Source: Mycolicibacterium sp. CR10
GTDB taxonomy: Bacteria; Actinomycetota; Actinomycetes; Mycobacteriales; Mycobacteriaceae
DNA: 64,000 nucleotides
Assembly: GCF_005222675.1 (NCBI RefSeq)
Contig: NZ_STGE01000021.1
Location: 62,001-126,000 of the forward strand
Direction of reading: 5' to 3'
Part shown: one piece after another, positions 1-7,724 of the stretch
Layout of the letters: each line of letters starts with the position of its first letter
Numbering within the stretch: position 1 is the stretch's first letter
Program-made: the position numbers and the translations under genes
Notes under the pieces: generated by a model
Told to the model about the DNA's origin: nothing
The model's database searches: none
What the model saw: only the letters and a program-made list of their open reading frames with translations

Positions 1-557
1 CCTCGAATCTCGGTACCTCCGACATCAGCAAGGCGGTTGGCCTCGGCTTCACCCAGGGTGGCGGCGAGAACAACTACGAGCGGATGAAGCAGAAGGTCAA
101 CGACGAGCTGAAGAAGCACTTCCGGCCCGAGTTCCTCAACCGGATCGACGACATCATCGTGTTCCACCAGCTGACGCAGGACGAGATCATCAAGATGGTC
201 GACCTGATGATCGGCCGGGTCTCCAAGCAGTTGAAGACCAAGGACATGACGATGGACCTGACGGACAAGGCCAAGTCGCTGCTGGCCAAGCGCGGGTTCG
301 ACCCCGTGCTCGGTGCGCGGCCGCTGCGCCGGACCATTCAGCGCGAGATCGAGGACGCGCTGTCGGAGAAGATCCTCTTCGAAGAGGTCGGACCCGGTCA
401 GAACGTCACCGTCGACGTCGACAACTGGGACGGCGAGGGAGCCGGCGAGGACGCGGTGTTCACGTTCGTCGGCGCCAAGAGGCCGATCGTGAGTGCCGAA
501 CCGGACCTGGCTCAGGCCGGTGCCGCAGGCACGCCGACCGCGGCCGCTACCGAGTAA
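1..557 (+). CDS. clpC1: ClpC1 ATP-dependent Clp protease ATPase subunit, C-terminal part (5' truncated by window)
   Basis: This is the last ~184 residues of the Hsp100/Clp unfoldase that feeds substrates to ClpP1P2 in the cytosol. The reading frame is open from the window edge (codons begin at base 3). It shows the end of the second AAA+ module: the FRPEFLNRIDDIIVF sensor region and the small C-terminal D2 domain ending in LGARPLRRTIQREIEDALSEKIL, followed by a variable Ala/Pro-rich tail. Near-identical to mycobacterial ClpC1 as I know it. The first ~660 residues lie outside the window. A strong hairpin follows the stop codon. Confidence 0.95.
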   Translation, partial: SNLGTSDISKAVGLGFTQGGGENNYERMKQKVNDELKKHFRPEFLNRIDDIIVFHQLTQDEIIKMVDLMIGRVSKQLKTKDMTMDLTDKAKSLLAKRGFDPVLGARPLRRTIQREIEDALSEKILFEEVGPGQNVTVDVDNWDGEGAGEDAVFTFVGAKRPIVSAEPDLAQAGAAGTPTAAATE

Positions 558-571
558 CCGAAACAGCGTCG

Positions 572-607
572 AGCGGGCGGTCATCCCTTGGGATGGCCGC
601 CCGCTTT
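572..607 (+). terminator. Strong hairpin terminator after clpC1
   Basis: Two 16-base arms (572-587 and 590-605) pair with one G-T wobble across a 2-base gap, starting 15 bases after the clpC1 stop. The downstream run is short (TTTG), as is usual for mycobacterial hairpin terminators. It separates clpC1 from the riboswitch-controlled operon. Confidence 0.75.
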
Positions 608-640
608 GCATGTCCCGGTGTCACGGGGCAGGGGCGTCAC

Positions 641-757
641 TTACGATGCTCAGGTAATCGACGGATATCGGAATCTGGTGGAATTCCAGAACGGTCGCGC
701 CACTGCGAAAGTCAGACCCGATGCCCGTCGCATCTCTGGCTGGGACGCGAAATCCCG
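641..757 (+). ncRNA. Cobalamin (B12) riboswitch upstream of cbtB
   Basis: The leader carries the conserved core of the cobalamin riboswitch. A GGTGGAATTCC segment at 677-687 precedes the ACGGTCGCGCCACTG block at 691-705, and then a B12 box, AGTCAGACCCGATGCC, at 710-725 (family consensus close to AGYCAGGAGACCTGCC). It lies in the 165 bases between the clpC1 terminator and cbtB, so it should repress the CbtBA operon when adenosylcobalamin is abundant. The GGCTGGGAC...ATCCCGG stretch (739-758) just before the ribosome binding site may form the expression-platform hairpin. Ends are approximate. Confidence 0.88.
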
Positions 758-770
758 GAAAGGAACCAAA

Positions 771-986
771 GTGACTTCTCCTGACGTCGGCAGGACCCGC
801 GCGGGTGTCATCGATTTTTCCGGCACCAAAGCTGCGCTGTGGTTGTCGCTGACCGCATTCTTGGCGCTCGTGGTGCTCTACTTCATCGGCATGGACCAGG
901 GTGCGACGTCAGTGTTCGGTAACAGCACCTACATCCACGAGTTCGTCCACGACGCCCGCCACCTCCTCGGCTTCCCCTGCCACTGA
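771..986 (+). CDS. cbtB: CbtB-type cobalt transporter subunit
   Basis: Small 71-residue membrane protein with one transmembrane segment (about residues 20-40, ALWLSLTAFLALVVLYFIG) and the family's C-terminal metal-binding tail, HEFVHDARHLLGFPCH, rich in His. CbtB partners the larger CbtA in B12-regulated cobalt uptake. I chose GTG 771 because AAAGGAACC lies just upstream; a longer open frame from 588 would run through the riboswitch and is rejected. CbtA begins 26 bases after the stop with its own AGGAG. Confidence 0.88.
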   Translation: MTSPDVGRTRAGVIDFSGTKAALWLSLTAFLALVVLYFIGMDQGATSVFGNSTYIHEFVHDARHLLGFPCH

Positions 987-1011
987 CGACCCGGCAGGAG
1001 ACCAACTAAAA

Positions 1012-1809
1012 ATGGAGAAGCAGATCATTTGGCGCGGCCTGCTGGCCGGCGCCTCAGCGGGCGTGCTCGCGTTCCTGTTCGCCCGGATCTTCGTGGAGCC
1101 CCAGATCGAGCGTGCCATCGGCTACGAAGACGGCGTCGCCTCGGCCCACGAGGCGGTCGAGGCCGCCGCGGGAGCGGGACACAGCCACGGTGGCGAGGGC
1201 GGTGGGTTCACCCGCGCCATCCAGATGAACATCGGCATGGGACTCGGTGTGCTCCTGTTCAGCCTCGCGATCGCCGCCTTGTTCGCCGTCGTGTTCGCGG
1301 TGGCGTACGGCCGGGTCGGCGACATCTCGGCGCGACTGCTGTCGCTCTACGTCGCAGGCGGCATGTTGCTCAGCCTCTACGTCGTGCCGTCGCTGAAGTA
1401 TCCGGCGAGCCCACCGGCGCTGAGCCTGGACGAGACGATCCGGCAGCGCACGCTGCTGTACCTGCTGCTGGTCGTGTTGTCGGTGGCGTTGTTGGTCGGC
1501 GCGGTCTATCTGGGTCGTCGGCTGGTGGCCCGGCTGGGCACCTGGAACGCCGCGCTCGCCGCGGCCGGCGCGTATGTGGTGGCGGTCGCTGTCGTGATGT
1601 TGGTGCTGCCCCCGATCAACGAGACGCCGCGGCCAATGGTCGACGATGCAGGCACCATCGTGTACGAGGGTTTCCCGGCCGACGTGCTCTACGAGTTCCG
1701 CTTGTACTCGTTGGGGACGCAGGTGGTCATCTACGCCACCATCGGGTTGGTGTTCGGTGCACTGGTGTCGCGGCTGCTGGGCGAGCGGAAGCACTCTTTC
1801 GCCGAGTGA
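1012..1809 (+). CDS. cbtA: CbtA family cobalt transporter
   Basis: Integral membrane protein of 265 residues with several hydrophobic segments, including an N-terminal one around residues 8-25 and others near 75-100, 117-137, 155-175, 185-208 and 240-258. A His-rich cytosolic or loop motif, GHSHGGEGGG (about residues 55-64), fits metal handling. CbtA with CbtB forms a presumed cobalt importer found downstream of B12 riboswitches. The start is ATG 1012 with AGGAG 11 bases upstream. The stop overlaps the GTG of the following phosphatase gene, so the three genes form one operon. Confidence 0.88.
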   Translation: MEKQIIWRGLLAGASAGVLAFLFARIFVEPQIERAIGYEDGVASAHEAVEAAAGAGHSHGGEGGGFTRAIQMNIGMGLGVLLFSLAIAALFAVVFAVAYGRVGDISARLLSLYVAGGMLLSLYVVPSLKYPASPPALSLDETIRQRTLLYLLLVVLSVALLVGAVYLGRRLVARLGTWNAALAAAGAYVVAVAVVMLVLPPINETPRPMVDDAGTIVYEGFPADVLYEFRLYSLGTQVVIYATIGLVFGALVSRLLGERKHSFAE

Positions 1810-2357
1810 GCGAGGTCGTCCGGCTGACGCTGGTCTCGCATGCCATGACGGACGCGATGGCAGCCGGACGATTTCCCACCGACGAACCGGTGAACGCGGC
1901 GGGGCGACGGCAAATAGGCACCGGGGTCGAGCTTGGCGTCACCGAGCAGGCGTTTTGCGGTCCCGAACAGCGCGCCTGTCAGACCGCCGAACTGCTCGGC
2001 CTGCGCGCGCAGATCGAGCCCCGGCTTGCCGACCTGGACTGCGGCCGGTGGCGCGGTGACGTGCTCGGCGGGGTGCTGCCCGCCGAACTGGCCATCTGGC
2101 TGACGGACCCCACCCGTGCGCCCCACGGCGGCGAAACCGTCGTCGACCTGATCGACAGGGTCGCCGGCTGGATGGACTCGCTGACGTCAGAGCGCACCCG
2201 AGTCGTCGCGGTCACGCATCCGGCGGTGGTCCGGGCCGCGATCCTCATCGTCCTGGATGCGCCGCCGAAGTCGTTCTGGCGCATCGACATTGCACCATTG
2301 AGCCGCACCGTCATGCACTTCCGCGGACACGCCTGGACGTTGCGCTCGGCTCTGTGA
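1806..2357 (+). CDS. Histidine phosphatase superfamily protein lacking the usual RHG arginine
   Basis: 183 residues with a histidine-phosphatase fold pattern: an N-terminal strand LTLVSHAMT where the family normally has L-V-R-H-G, a conserved Arg/Gln-Thr segment (EQRACQTAELL), a glutamate near TRAPHGGET, and a second catalytic-type His in VTHPAVVRAA. The nucleophilic His (residue 12) is kept, but the neighbouring Arg is Ser. It is translationally coupled to cbtA (GTGA overlap). A cobalamin-related phosphatase role (CobC-like) is suggested only by context, and the altered active site may mean a changed substrate or no activity. Confidence 0.75.
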   Translation: MSEVVRLTLVSHAMTDAMAAGRFPTDEPVNAAGRRQIGTGVELGVTEQAFCGPEQRACQTAELLGLRAQIEPRLADLDCGRWRGDVLGGVLPAELAIWLTDPTRAPHGGETVVDLIDRVAGWMDSLTSERTRVVAVTHPAVVRAAILIVLDAPPKSFWRIDIAPLSRTVMHFRGHAWTLRSAL

Positions 2358-2358
2358 C

Positions 2359-3729
2359 TCAGGTCTGGGGTATCAGCCCGAACGCCTGATTCACGATCGA
2401 CAACAGCCAGCCTGCCGCGGTCTTGCTGCGGAACTGCGGCCAGTTCAATTGGAAGCTCACCACGTACGCCTGCCCGGTGCGGTCCACGGCGTACCAGCTG
2501 AAGGTCAGATCGCCGGGGAGGTTGCCCGCCTTGGCTCCGATGTAGGGCCACTGCTCCCGGTCGAGTTCGATACCCGCAACGGCCGACAGGATGTCCTTGA
2601 CCGGGGCCGCCTCGCCCACTGCGGCCGCCTGAAGCGCGGCGTGCAGCCGGCAGATGTCCGCGGCGCTGCCGTACCACTCGGCACCGATGTCGGAGGCCGG
2701 TGTATGGGTGCGCTTCGGATCCGGTTCGTAGGGGCGGGAATTGGTCTGTTGGAGCAGCTGGGCCCGGGCCTGCGGCGACGCCTGCTTCCACTCGTCGCGC
2801 AGGTTGGGCTGGCCCCAGCCGACCGAGAACAGTTCGTGCATGGTGGGAAACGGCGTCATGCTGGCGGGGTCGTGGTGCCCGGCGGCCACCAGCGCGCGCT
2901 CGATCGCTCCCGGCCCGAGCCGCCCGATCAGCAGATCCGTCGCCATGTTGTCGCTTGCCGAGATCATCTGCTGCGCGGCCTCGCGCACGGTGACGGTGGA
3001 GCCGGGCGGCATGTCGTCGAGCTCCGGGGAGCCGAGCGACTTCCCCTCCTTGGTGATCGTCAGGGTGTCGCTCCACGTCACCGTGCCTGCCTTCACCGCG
3101 TCCGCAACGGCAAGCAGCACATACAGTTTGAAGATCGACGCCAGCGGAAGCGACATGTCGGTGTTGGTGCCCGCCACCTTGATGCACCGGCCGTCGTCGA
3201 CCTTGGCGATCTGGTAGGAGTAGCGGGCGCCCGACTTGGTGAGCTCGGAGTCGATGTCCGCCCACGTCTCGATCTTGGGGGGGTCGAGGGCGACCTGAAA
3301 GCGGTCGACCATGCCGGCTTCGTCGGTGTGCAGCTCGATGGTCTGGGCCACACCGTAGGACGTCAGCACGTGCAGGGTGGCGTGGCCCGCGCCGAGGTCG
3401 ACCTCGGTGACGGTGAACGGTCGATCCCACCAGATCGTGTCCAGCGTGACGCCGACGTACTCCACGATCTGGGGCGCGGCAAGGGTACGCACCCCGACCG
3501 GACCGATCGGCCAGTCGCTGTTGAGCATGTCCATGGTCTGCTTGGCGCGTAGACCTGGAGGCGTATTGATCTGGATGGGTACGCCGTACGCGGCGTCGGC
3601 GGGAGCCGGCCGCGGGGAGGCGCATCCGCAGGCCAGGGCTGCGACGAGGGCGAGTGCGACCGTCAGCGTGGTCGCTCGCCGCCGAGCCCGGTCTGCGTCA
3701 CGCCGTGGCGTCGGACCCCGAAACGTCAA
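2359..3729 (-). CDS. lpqF: LpqF-like lipoprotein, class A beta-lactamase-like serine hydrolase
   Basis: 456 residues from a TTG at 3729. An N-terminal basic stretch and hydrophobic segment end at cysteines 34/36 (LACGC), consistent with a lipoprotein. A ~120-residue N-terminal domain precedes a beta-lactamase-like domain with S198-I-F-K201 (SxxK), S259-D-N (SDN) and a late K-A-G in place of KTG; the 61-residue SxxK-SDN spacing matches class A enzymes. It probably acts on the cell envelope, not as a true beta-lactamase. Its 5' end overlaps mhuD by 32 bases, as expected for a tight pair (Rv3593/Rv3592 in M. tuberculosis). The start is uncertain. Confidence 0.8.
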   Translation of the reverse strand: MTFRGPTPRRDADRARRRATTLTVALALVAALACGCASPRPAPADAAYGVPIQINTPPGLRAKQTMDMLNSDWPIGPVGVRTLAAPQIVEYVGVTLDTIWWDRPFTVTEVDLGAGHATLHVLTSYGVAQTIELHTDEAGMVDRFQVALDPPKIETWADIDSELTKSGARYSYQIAKVDDGRCIKVAGTNTDMSLPLASIFKLYVLLAVADAVKAGTVTWSDTLTITKEGKSLGSPELDDMPPGSTVTVREAAQQMISASDNMATDLLIGRLGPGAIERALVAAGHHDPASMTPFPTMHELFSVGWGQPNLRDEWKQASPQARAQLLQQTNSRPYEPDPKRTHTPASDIGAEWYGSAADICRLHAALQAAAVGEAAPVKDILSAVAGIELDREQWPYIGAKAGNLPGDLTFSWYAVDRTGQAYVVSFQLNWPQFRSKTAAGWLLSIVNQAFGLIPQT

Positions 3730-4015
3730 GAACAACTTCGAACTCCAGCAATGAGGCTCCGGTGGAAACAGGATTGGCGCGCTCGCCGGCATGTGCTTCA
3801 GCGGCCGGCCCGCTGGCCCACGCCTGAAACGCTTCGTCGGACTCCCACTGGGTGACCACGAAGTAGCGGTTCTCGCCTTTGATCGGACGTAGGAGCTGGA
3901 AACCGAGGAAGCCGGGCTGGTTGTCGACGGCGTGAGCACGGTGTGCGAACCGCTTCTCCAGTTCCGGACCGGCGTCGGCGGGGACCTCGATTGCGTTGAT
4001 CTTCACCACGGCCAT
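3698..4015 (-). CDS. mhuD: MhuD, non-canonical haem oxygenase (mycobilin-producing)
   Basis: 105-residue ABM/IsdG-fold protein, the same length as M. tuberculosis MhuD (Rv3592) and nearly identical in sequence. MhuD degrades haem to mycobilins, releasing iron without carbon monoxide. Residues known to be needed are present: Asn7, Arg26, Trp66 and the haem-ligating His75. ATG 4015 is only 24 bases from the divergent hydrolase start at 4040, so both may be leaderless or share a very short promoter region. It is translated first in a two-gene unit with lpqF. Confidence 0.95.
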   Translation of the reverse strand: MAVVKINAIEVPADAGPELEKRFAHRAHAVDNQPGFLGFQLLRPIKGENRYFVVTQWESDEAFQAWASGPAAEAHAGERANPVSTGASLLEFEVVLDVSGSDATA

Positions 4016-4039
4016 GCCGTTAGGCTACCGTGCGCTGCC

Positions 4040-4810
4040 ATGGCCACCGATCAGCTGGTCCGTCGCGGTGGTACCGGACCCCCGCTGGTTCTGGTGCACG
4101 GGCTCATGGGCCGGGGCACCACCTGGTCGCGGCAGCTGCCCTGGCTGACGCGGTTGGCGGAGGTCTACACCTACGACGCGCCCTGGCACCGCGGCCGGGG
4201 GGTGGACGACCCGTTCCCCATCTCCACCGAGCGCTTCGTCGCTGATCTCGGTGAGGCGGTGGCCACACTCGGCGAGCCGGCAATCATGATCGGGCATTCG
4301 ATGGGCGCGCTGCACTCCTGGTGTCTGGCGGCGTCGCAGCCCGAGTTGGTCACCGCCGTCGTCGTGGAGGACATGGCACCGGATTTCCGGGGCCGCACCA
4401 CCGGGCCGTGGGAACCGTGGGTGCATGCGCTGCCGGTGGAGTTCACGACATCGCAGCAGGTGTTTGCCGAGTTCGGGCCGGTGGCGGGCCAGTACTTCCT
4501 GGAAGCGTTCGACCGAACGGCGACGGGATGGCGCCTGCACGGCGACCCACACCGTTGGATCGAGATCGCCGCGGAGTGGGGGACCCGGGACTACTGGAGC
4601 CAGTGGCGCGCGGTCACGGTGCCGACCCTGCTCATCGAGGCCGCGAACTCCGTCACTCCGCCGGGCCAGATGGCGGAGATGGCCGAAACCGGGCTTTGCA
4701 CGACGTATCTGCACGTGCCCGGCGCCGGCCACCTTGTTCACGATGACGCGCCCGGGAAATATCGGGAGGCGGTCGAGGCGTTTCTATCGACGTTCGCCCG
4801 TGGCGCCTGA
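4040..4810 (+). CDS. Alpha/beta-fold hydrolase (Rv3591c homologue)
   Basis: 256-residue alpha/beta hydrolase with an oxyanion-type HG (LVLVHGLMG, residues 16-24), a nucleophile elbow GHSMGA (Ser about 82) and a C-terminal catalytic-type His in GAGHLVHDD. Substrate unknown. ATG 4040 is preferred to the longer frame from 3932, which would run back through mhuD. The last 27 bases overlap the 3' end of a small convergent membrane-protein gene. Position next to mhuD/lpqF matches the M. tuberculosis order. Confidence 0.85.
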   Translation: MATDQLVRRGGTGPPLVLVHGLMGRGTTWSRQLPWLTRLAEVYTYDAPWHRGRGVDDPFPISTERFVADLGEAVATLGEPAIMIGHSMGALHSWCLAASQPELVTAVVVEDMAPDFRGRTTGPWEPWVHALPVEFTTSQQVFAEFGPVAGQYFLEAFDRTATGWRLHGDPHRWIEIAAEWGTRDYWSQWRAVTVPTLLIEAANSVTPPGQMAEMAETGLCTTYLHVPGAGHLVHDDAPGKYREAVEAFLSTFARGA

Positions 4811-5035
4811 CGTTGGCCACGCCGGCTGCGTCTCGAAGCGGGTCCTGATGGCATCCAGGTCGTGCTGCGCGCGGTAGGACTCTCGGTCCTCGAACAACCG
4901 CCCGGTCATCGGGCCGGCCCAGCGGAACTGGTCGAGGTGCAGGCGCAGGGCGCCAGAGCGGTGGGCGGCGCGGATGAGGAGTGCGGCGAGGGCGAACGGC
5001 GCGAGAACAATCAGGAAGGTCATAAAGATACTCAT
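4784..5035 (-). CDS. Small single-pass membrane protein, function unknown
   Basis: 83 residues from ATG 5035. One hydrophobic N-terminal segment (MTFLIVLAPFALAALLI, about residues 5-21) is followed by a charged tail of some 60 residues with a GPMTGRLFEDRESYRAQHDLD stretch rich in acidic and basic residues. I do not recognise a family. The 3' end overlaps the convergent hydrolase by 27 bases, and the 5' end faces the GlxA-type regulator across 72 bases. The hydrophobic pattern supports a real gene; a false call remains possible. Confidence 0.55.
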   Translation of the reverse strand: MSIFMTFLIVLAPFALAALLIRAAHRSGALRLHLDQFRWAGPMTGRLFEDRESYRAQHDLDAIRTRFETQPAWPTSGATGERR

Positions 5036-5060
5036 GGCAGTAATGGTGCGTCCGAATAAC

Positions 5061-5101
5061 ATCGTGCCAACAGTGGCAGAACTGACACAGCACGATAAGA
5101 T
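5061..5101 (+). promoter_or_regulatory. Nested palindromes and -10 upstream of the GlxA-type regulator
   Basis: An inverted repeat ATCGTGC (5061-5067) / GCACGAT (5090-5096) encloses a smaller one, TGCCA-acag-TGGCA (5065-5078). A TAAGAT at 5096-5101, six bases before ATG 5108, could be the -10 of a nearly leaderless transcript. The arrangement suggests an autoregulatory operator, shared with the divergent small membrane-protein gene. Confidence 0.45.
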
Positions 5102-5107
5102 GCTGCC

Positions 5108-6127
5108 ATGCCTTTGAGAAGTGTGTCGGCGTTGGTGCTCGACGGTCTCGCGGTCTTCGAGTTCGGCGTCATCAGTGAGGTGTTCGGTATCGACCGGTCG
5201 GCCGACGGTGTCCCCAACTTCGATTTCAAGGTCTGCGGTCCCGAGGCCGGTAAACCGCTGCGGACTTCGGTCGGAGCGACGCTCATCCCCGATCACGGTC
5301 TCGACGATCTGAGCGGAGTCGACCTCGTCGCCATCCCCGCGATCGGCGGCGACGACTACTCGCCGGAGGCGTTGGACGCGGTGCGCCGGGCGGCGGCGTC
5401 CGGGTCGATCATCCTGACGGTGTGCTCGGGTGCGTTCGTCGCCGGCGCGGCCGGTTTACTCGATGGTCGACCCTGCACCACGCACTGGATGCACGCTGAC
5501 AAATTGGCGGCGATGTACCCAACGGCCAAGGTCGATCGCAATGTGTTGTTCGTCGACGACGGCAACCTGATCACCAGCGCGGGCACCGCGGCGGGTATCG
5601 ATGCGTGTCTGCACCTGGTGCGCAGGGAGCTCGGCAGCGAGGTCACCAACACGATCGCCCGCAGAATGGTGGTTCCGCCCCAGCGCGACGGCGGTCAGCG
5701 TCAGTACATCGAGCAGCCGATCCCGGTCCGGTGTTCGGAGAGGTTCGCCCCTCACCTCGACTGGATCCTGGCGAACCTGGACAAGCCGCACACCGTAGCG
5801 ACGCTGTCGCGGCGGGCGCACATGTCGGCCCGCACCTTCGCGCGCCGGTTCGTCGAGGAGACGGGCCGCACGCCGATGCAGTGGGTCACCGACCAGCGGG
5901 TGCTGTTCGCCCGTCGACTGCTCGAGGAGAGCACGCTGGATGTCGACCACATCGCCGAGCAGTCAGGTTTCGGCACCGCGACACTCTTGCGTCACCACTT
6001 CCGCAGGGTCATCGGTGTGACGCCGTCGGACTACCGTCGGCGCTTCGCCTGTGCCAGCGACGACTGCGACAAGGGAGCCACACCGATTACGTTGGCGGAC
6101 AAGGAAGTTCGGTCAGCGGCCGGCTGA
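5108..6127 (+). CDS. GlxA-family transcriptional regulator (DJ-1/PfpI domain plus AraC HTH)
   Basis: 339 residues in two parts. Residues ~5-175 form a DJ-1/PfpI (class I amidotransferase-like) domain with the LTVCSGAFVAGAAGLLDGR elbow containing the Cys. Residues ~225-320 are an AraC-type double helix-turn-helix (THTVATLSRRAHMS and IAEQSGFGTATLLRHHFRR...GVTPSDYRRRF). Such regulators often sense small metabolites, but the ligand cannot be read from sequence. It occupies the place of PE_PGRS58 in the M. tuberculosis order. It converges with mutY, with 10 bases between stops. Confidence 0.88.
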   Translation: MPLRSVSALVLDGLAVFEFGVISEVFGIDRSADGVPNFDFKVCGPEAGKPLRTSVGATLIPDHGLDDLSGVDLVAIPAIGGDDYSPEALDAVRRAAASGSIILTVCSGAFVAGAAGLLDGRPCTTHWMHADKLAAMYPTAKVDRNVLFVDDGNLITSAGTAAGIDACLHLVRRELGSEVTNTIARRMVVPPQRDGGQRQYIEQPIPVRCSERFAPHLDWILANLDKPHTVATLSRRAHMSARTFARRFVEETGRTPMQWVTDQRVLFARRLLEESTLDVDHIAEQSGFGTATLLRHHFRRVIGVTPSDYRRRFACASDDCDKGATPITLADKEVRSAAG

Positions 6128-6137
6128 TCCGAGTGCC

Positions 6138-7046
6138 TTAGCGGCCCGTTTCACCTTCACCCGCGAGCGCGAAGCGGCCGTCTGCCGTCTGCTCCACCAA
6201 CCCGTCGACGAGCAGCGAATCCAGTGCCCGGTCGCGTTGCGCGGTGTCCGTGGTCCACGCCAGGTCCAGCTGTGCGCGCTCAACGGGAGACGCGCTGTCC
6301 CGCAACACGTCCAGCAGCCGGCCGCGCACCTGGCGGTCGGTGCCCGCGTAGCGCTGCGTCCGGCGGGCGGGTCCAATACCTGCGGGAAACCCGAGCGACC
6401 GCCACGCGCATCGGTGTAGCGGACACAGCCCGCAACGCGGTGCGCGCGCCGTGCACACCGTCGCGCCGAACTCCATCAGCGCCACCGAGAACGTCGGCGC
6501 GGTGTCGTCGTCGGGCAGCAGGGCCTCGACGTCGTCGAGGTCGCGCGGAGACGGTGACCCCGCGTCGGCAAGGCCGTGCACCGCCCTGGCCACCACCCGC
6601 CGCACATTCGTGTCCACGACCGGAACCCGCTGCCGGTAGGCGAAGCACGCGACCGCGCGGGCCGTGTAGGTCCCGACCCCCGGCAGCGAAAGCAGGGTGT
6701 CGACGTCATCGGGAACCACGTCGCCGTGCTCGGCTGCGATCACCGTGGCGCATTCGTGCAGCCGCTTGGCCCGTCGCGGATATCCGAGCTTGCCCCAGGC
6801 CCGCAGCACGTCGGCGGCACTGGCGGCGGCGGTCGCCGACGGGGTGGGCCAACGGGCGATCCAGTCGAGCCAGATCGGCTCGACGCGGGCCACGGGCGTC
6901 TGCTGCAGCATGAACTCGCTGACCAGGATCTGCCATGCCGAGACGCCCGGACGCCGCCACGGCAGGTCGCGCTGGGCGTCTTCGTACCAGGCCAGCAGCT
7001 CATCCGGATCGAGCATCAGCGCCTGCTGGTGCACAATGACGGCCAT
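6138..7046 (-). CDS. mutY: A/G-specific adenine DNA glycosylase MutY
   Basis: 302 residues. It has the HhH-GPD glycosylase core: the catalytic-Glu segment SEFMLQQTPVARV, the helix-hairpin-helix LPGVGTYTARAVACF, and the catalytic Asp in VPVVDTNVRRVVAR. A [4Fe-4S] cysteine set follows (C-x6-C-x2-C-x4-C in CTARAPRCGLCPLHRC). MutY removes adenine mispaired with 8-oxoguanine. Starting at ATG 7046, its start codon overlaps that of divergent canB within CATG. A second in-frame ATG at 7016 (MLDPDELLAWY) is a reasonable alternative. Confidence 0.9.
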   Translation of the reverse strand: MAVIVHQQALMLDPDELLAWYEDAQRDLPWRRPGVSAWQILVSEFMLQQTPVARVEPIWLDWIARWPTPSATAAASAADVLRAWGKLGYPRRAKRLHECATVIAAEHGDVVPDDVDTLLSLPGVGTYTARAVACFAYRQRVPVVDTNVRRVVARAVHGLADAGSPSPRDLDDVEALLPDDDTAPTFSVALMEFGATVCTARAPRCGLCPLHRCAWRSLGFPAGIGPARRTQRYAGTDRQVRGRLLDVLRDSASPVERAQLDLAWTTDTAQRDRALDSLLVDGLVEQTADGRFALAGEGETGR

Positions 7047-7665
7047 GCCCAACACGAACCCGTTGACAGCATGGAAAGCACTCAAAGAGGGTAACGAGCG
7101 CTTCGTCGCGGGTGCGCCCGAGCACCCCAGCCAGAGCATCGAGCATCGGGCAAGCCTCGCCGGCTCGCAGAAGCCCACGGCGGTGCTCTTCGGCTGCGCC
7201 GACAGCCGAGTGGCCGCAGAGATCATCTTCGACCAGGGGCTCGGCGACATGTTCGTGGTCCGCACCGCAGGGCACGTCATCGACGGGTCGGTACTCGGCT
7301 CGATCGAGTACGCGGTCACCGTCCTGAAGGTCCCGCTGATCGCGGTCCTCGGGCACGACAGCTGCGGCGCGGTGCAGGCGACGCTGGCCGCGCTGGACGA
7401 CGGGGCGGTTCCCGGTGGCTATGTGCGGGATGTCGTCGAGCGCGTGATGCCGTCCATTCTTCTCGGCCGCCGCGACGGTCTCACCCGCGTCGACGAGTTC
7501 GAGGCCAGGCACGTCACCGAGACCGGTAGGCAATTGCTGAGCAGGTCGACGGCGATCGCCGAGGCGGTGCGCTCCGGGGCGCTGGCCATCGTCGGATTGA
7601 CCTATCACCTGGCCGATGGGCAGGTGGTGTTGCGCGACCATATCGGTGACATCGGCGAAGGCTGA
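7045..7665 (+). CDS. canB: Beta-class carbonic anhydrase CanB
   Basis: 206 residues, near-identical to M. tuberculosis Rv3588c. Zinc ligands are Cys51 (GCADSR), His104 and Cys107 (LGHDSCGA), and the Asp53-Arg55 dyad of beta-carbonic anhydrases is intact. The enzyme interconverts CO2 and bicarbonate in the cytosol. The MPNTNP N-terminus matches the M. tuberculosis protein, so ATG 7045 is well supported even though it overlaps the mutY start codon. Confidence 0.94.
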   Translation: MPNTNPLTAWKALKEGNERFVAGAPEHPSQSIEHRASLAGSQKPTAVLFGCADSRVAAEIIFDQGLGDMFVVRTAGHVIDGSVLGSIEYAVTVLKVPLIAVLGHDSCGAVQATLAALDDGAVPGGYVRDVVERVMPSILLGRRDGLTRVDEFEARHVTETGRQLLSRSTAIAEAVRSGALAIVGLTYHLADGQVVLRDHIGDIGEG

Positions 7666-7724
7666 GGCGCGACACGCCGGGCAACCTCGAACAACATGGC
7701 GTGACCTGCCCTTACCGTGATGCT

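Noticed and set aside
588..770. Upstream extension of the cbtB frame to 588
   Set aside because: It would run through the terminator and the cobalamin riboswitch; GTG 771 has its own ribosome binding site and matches the family length.
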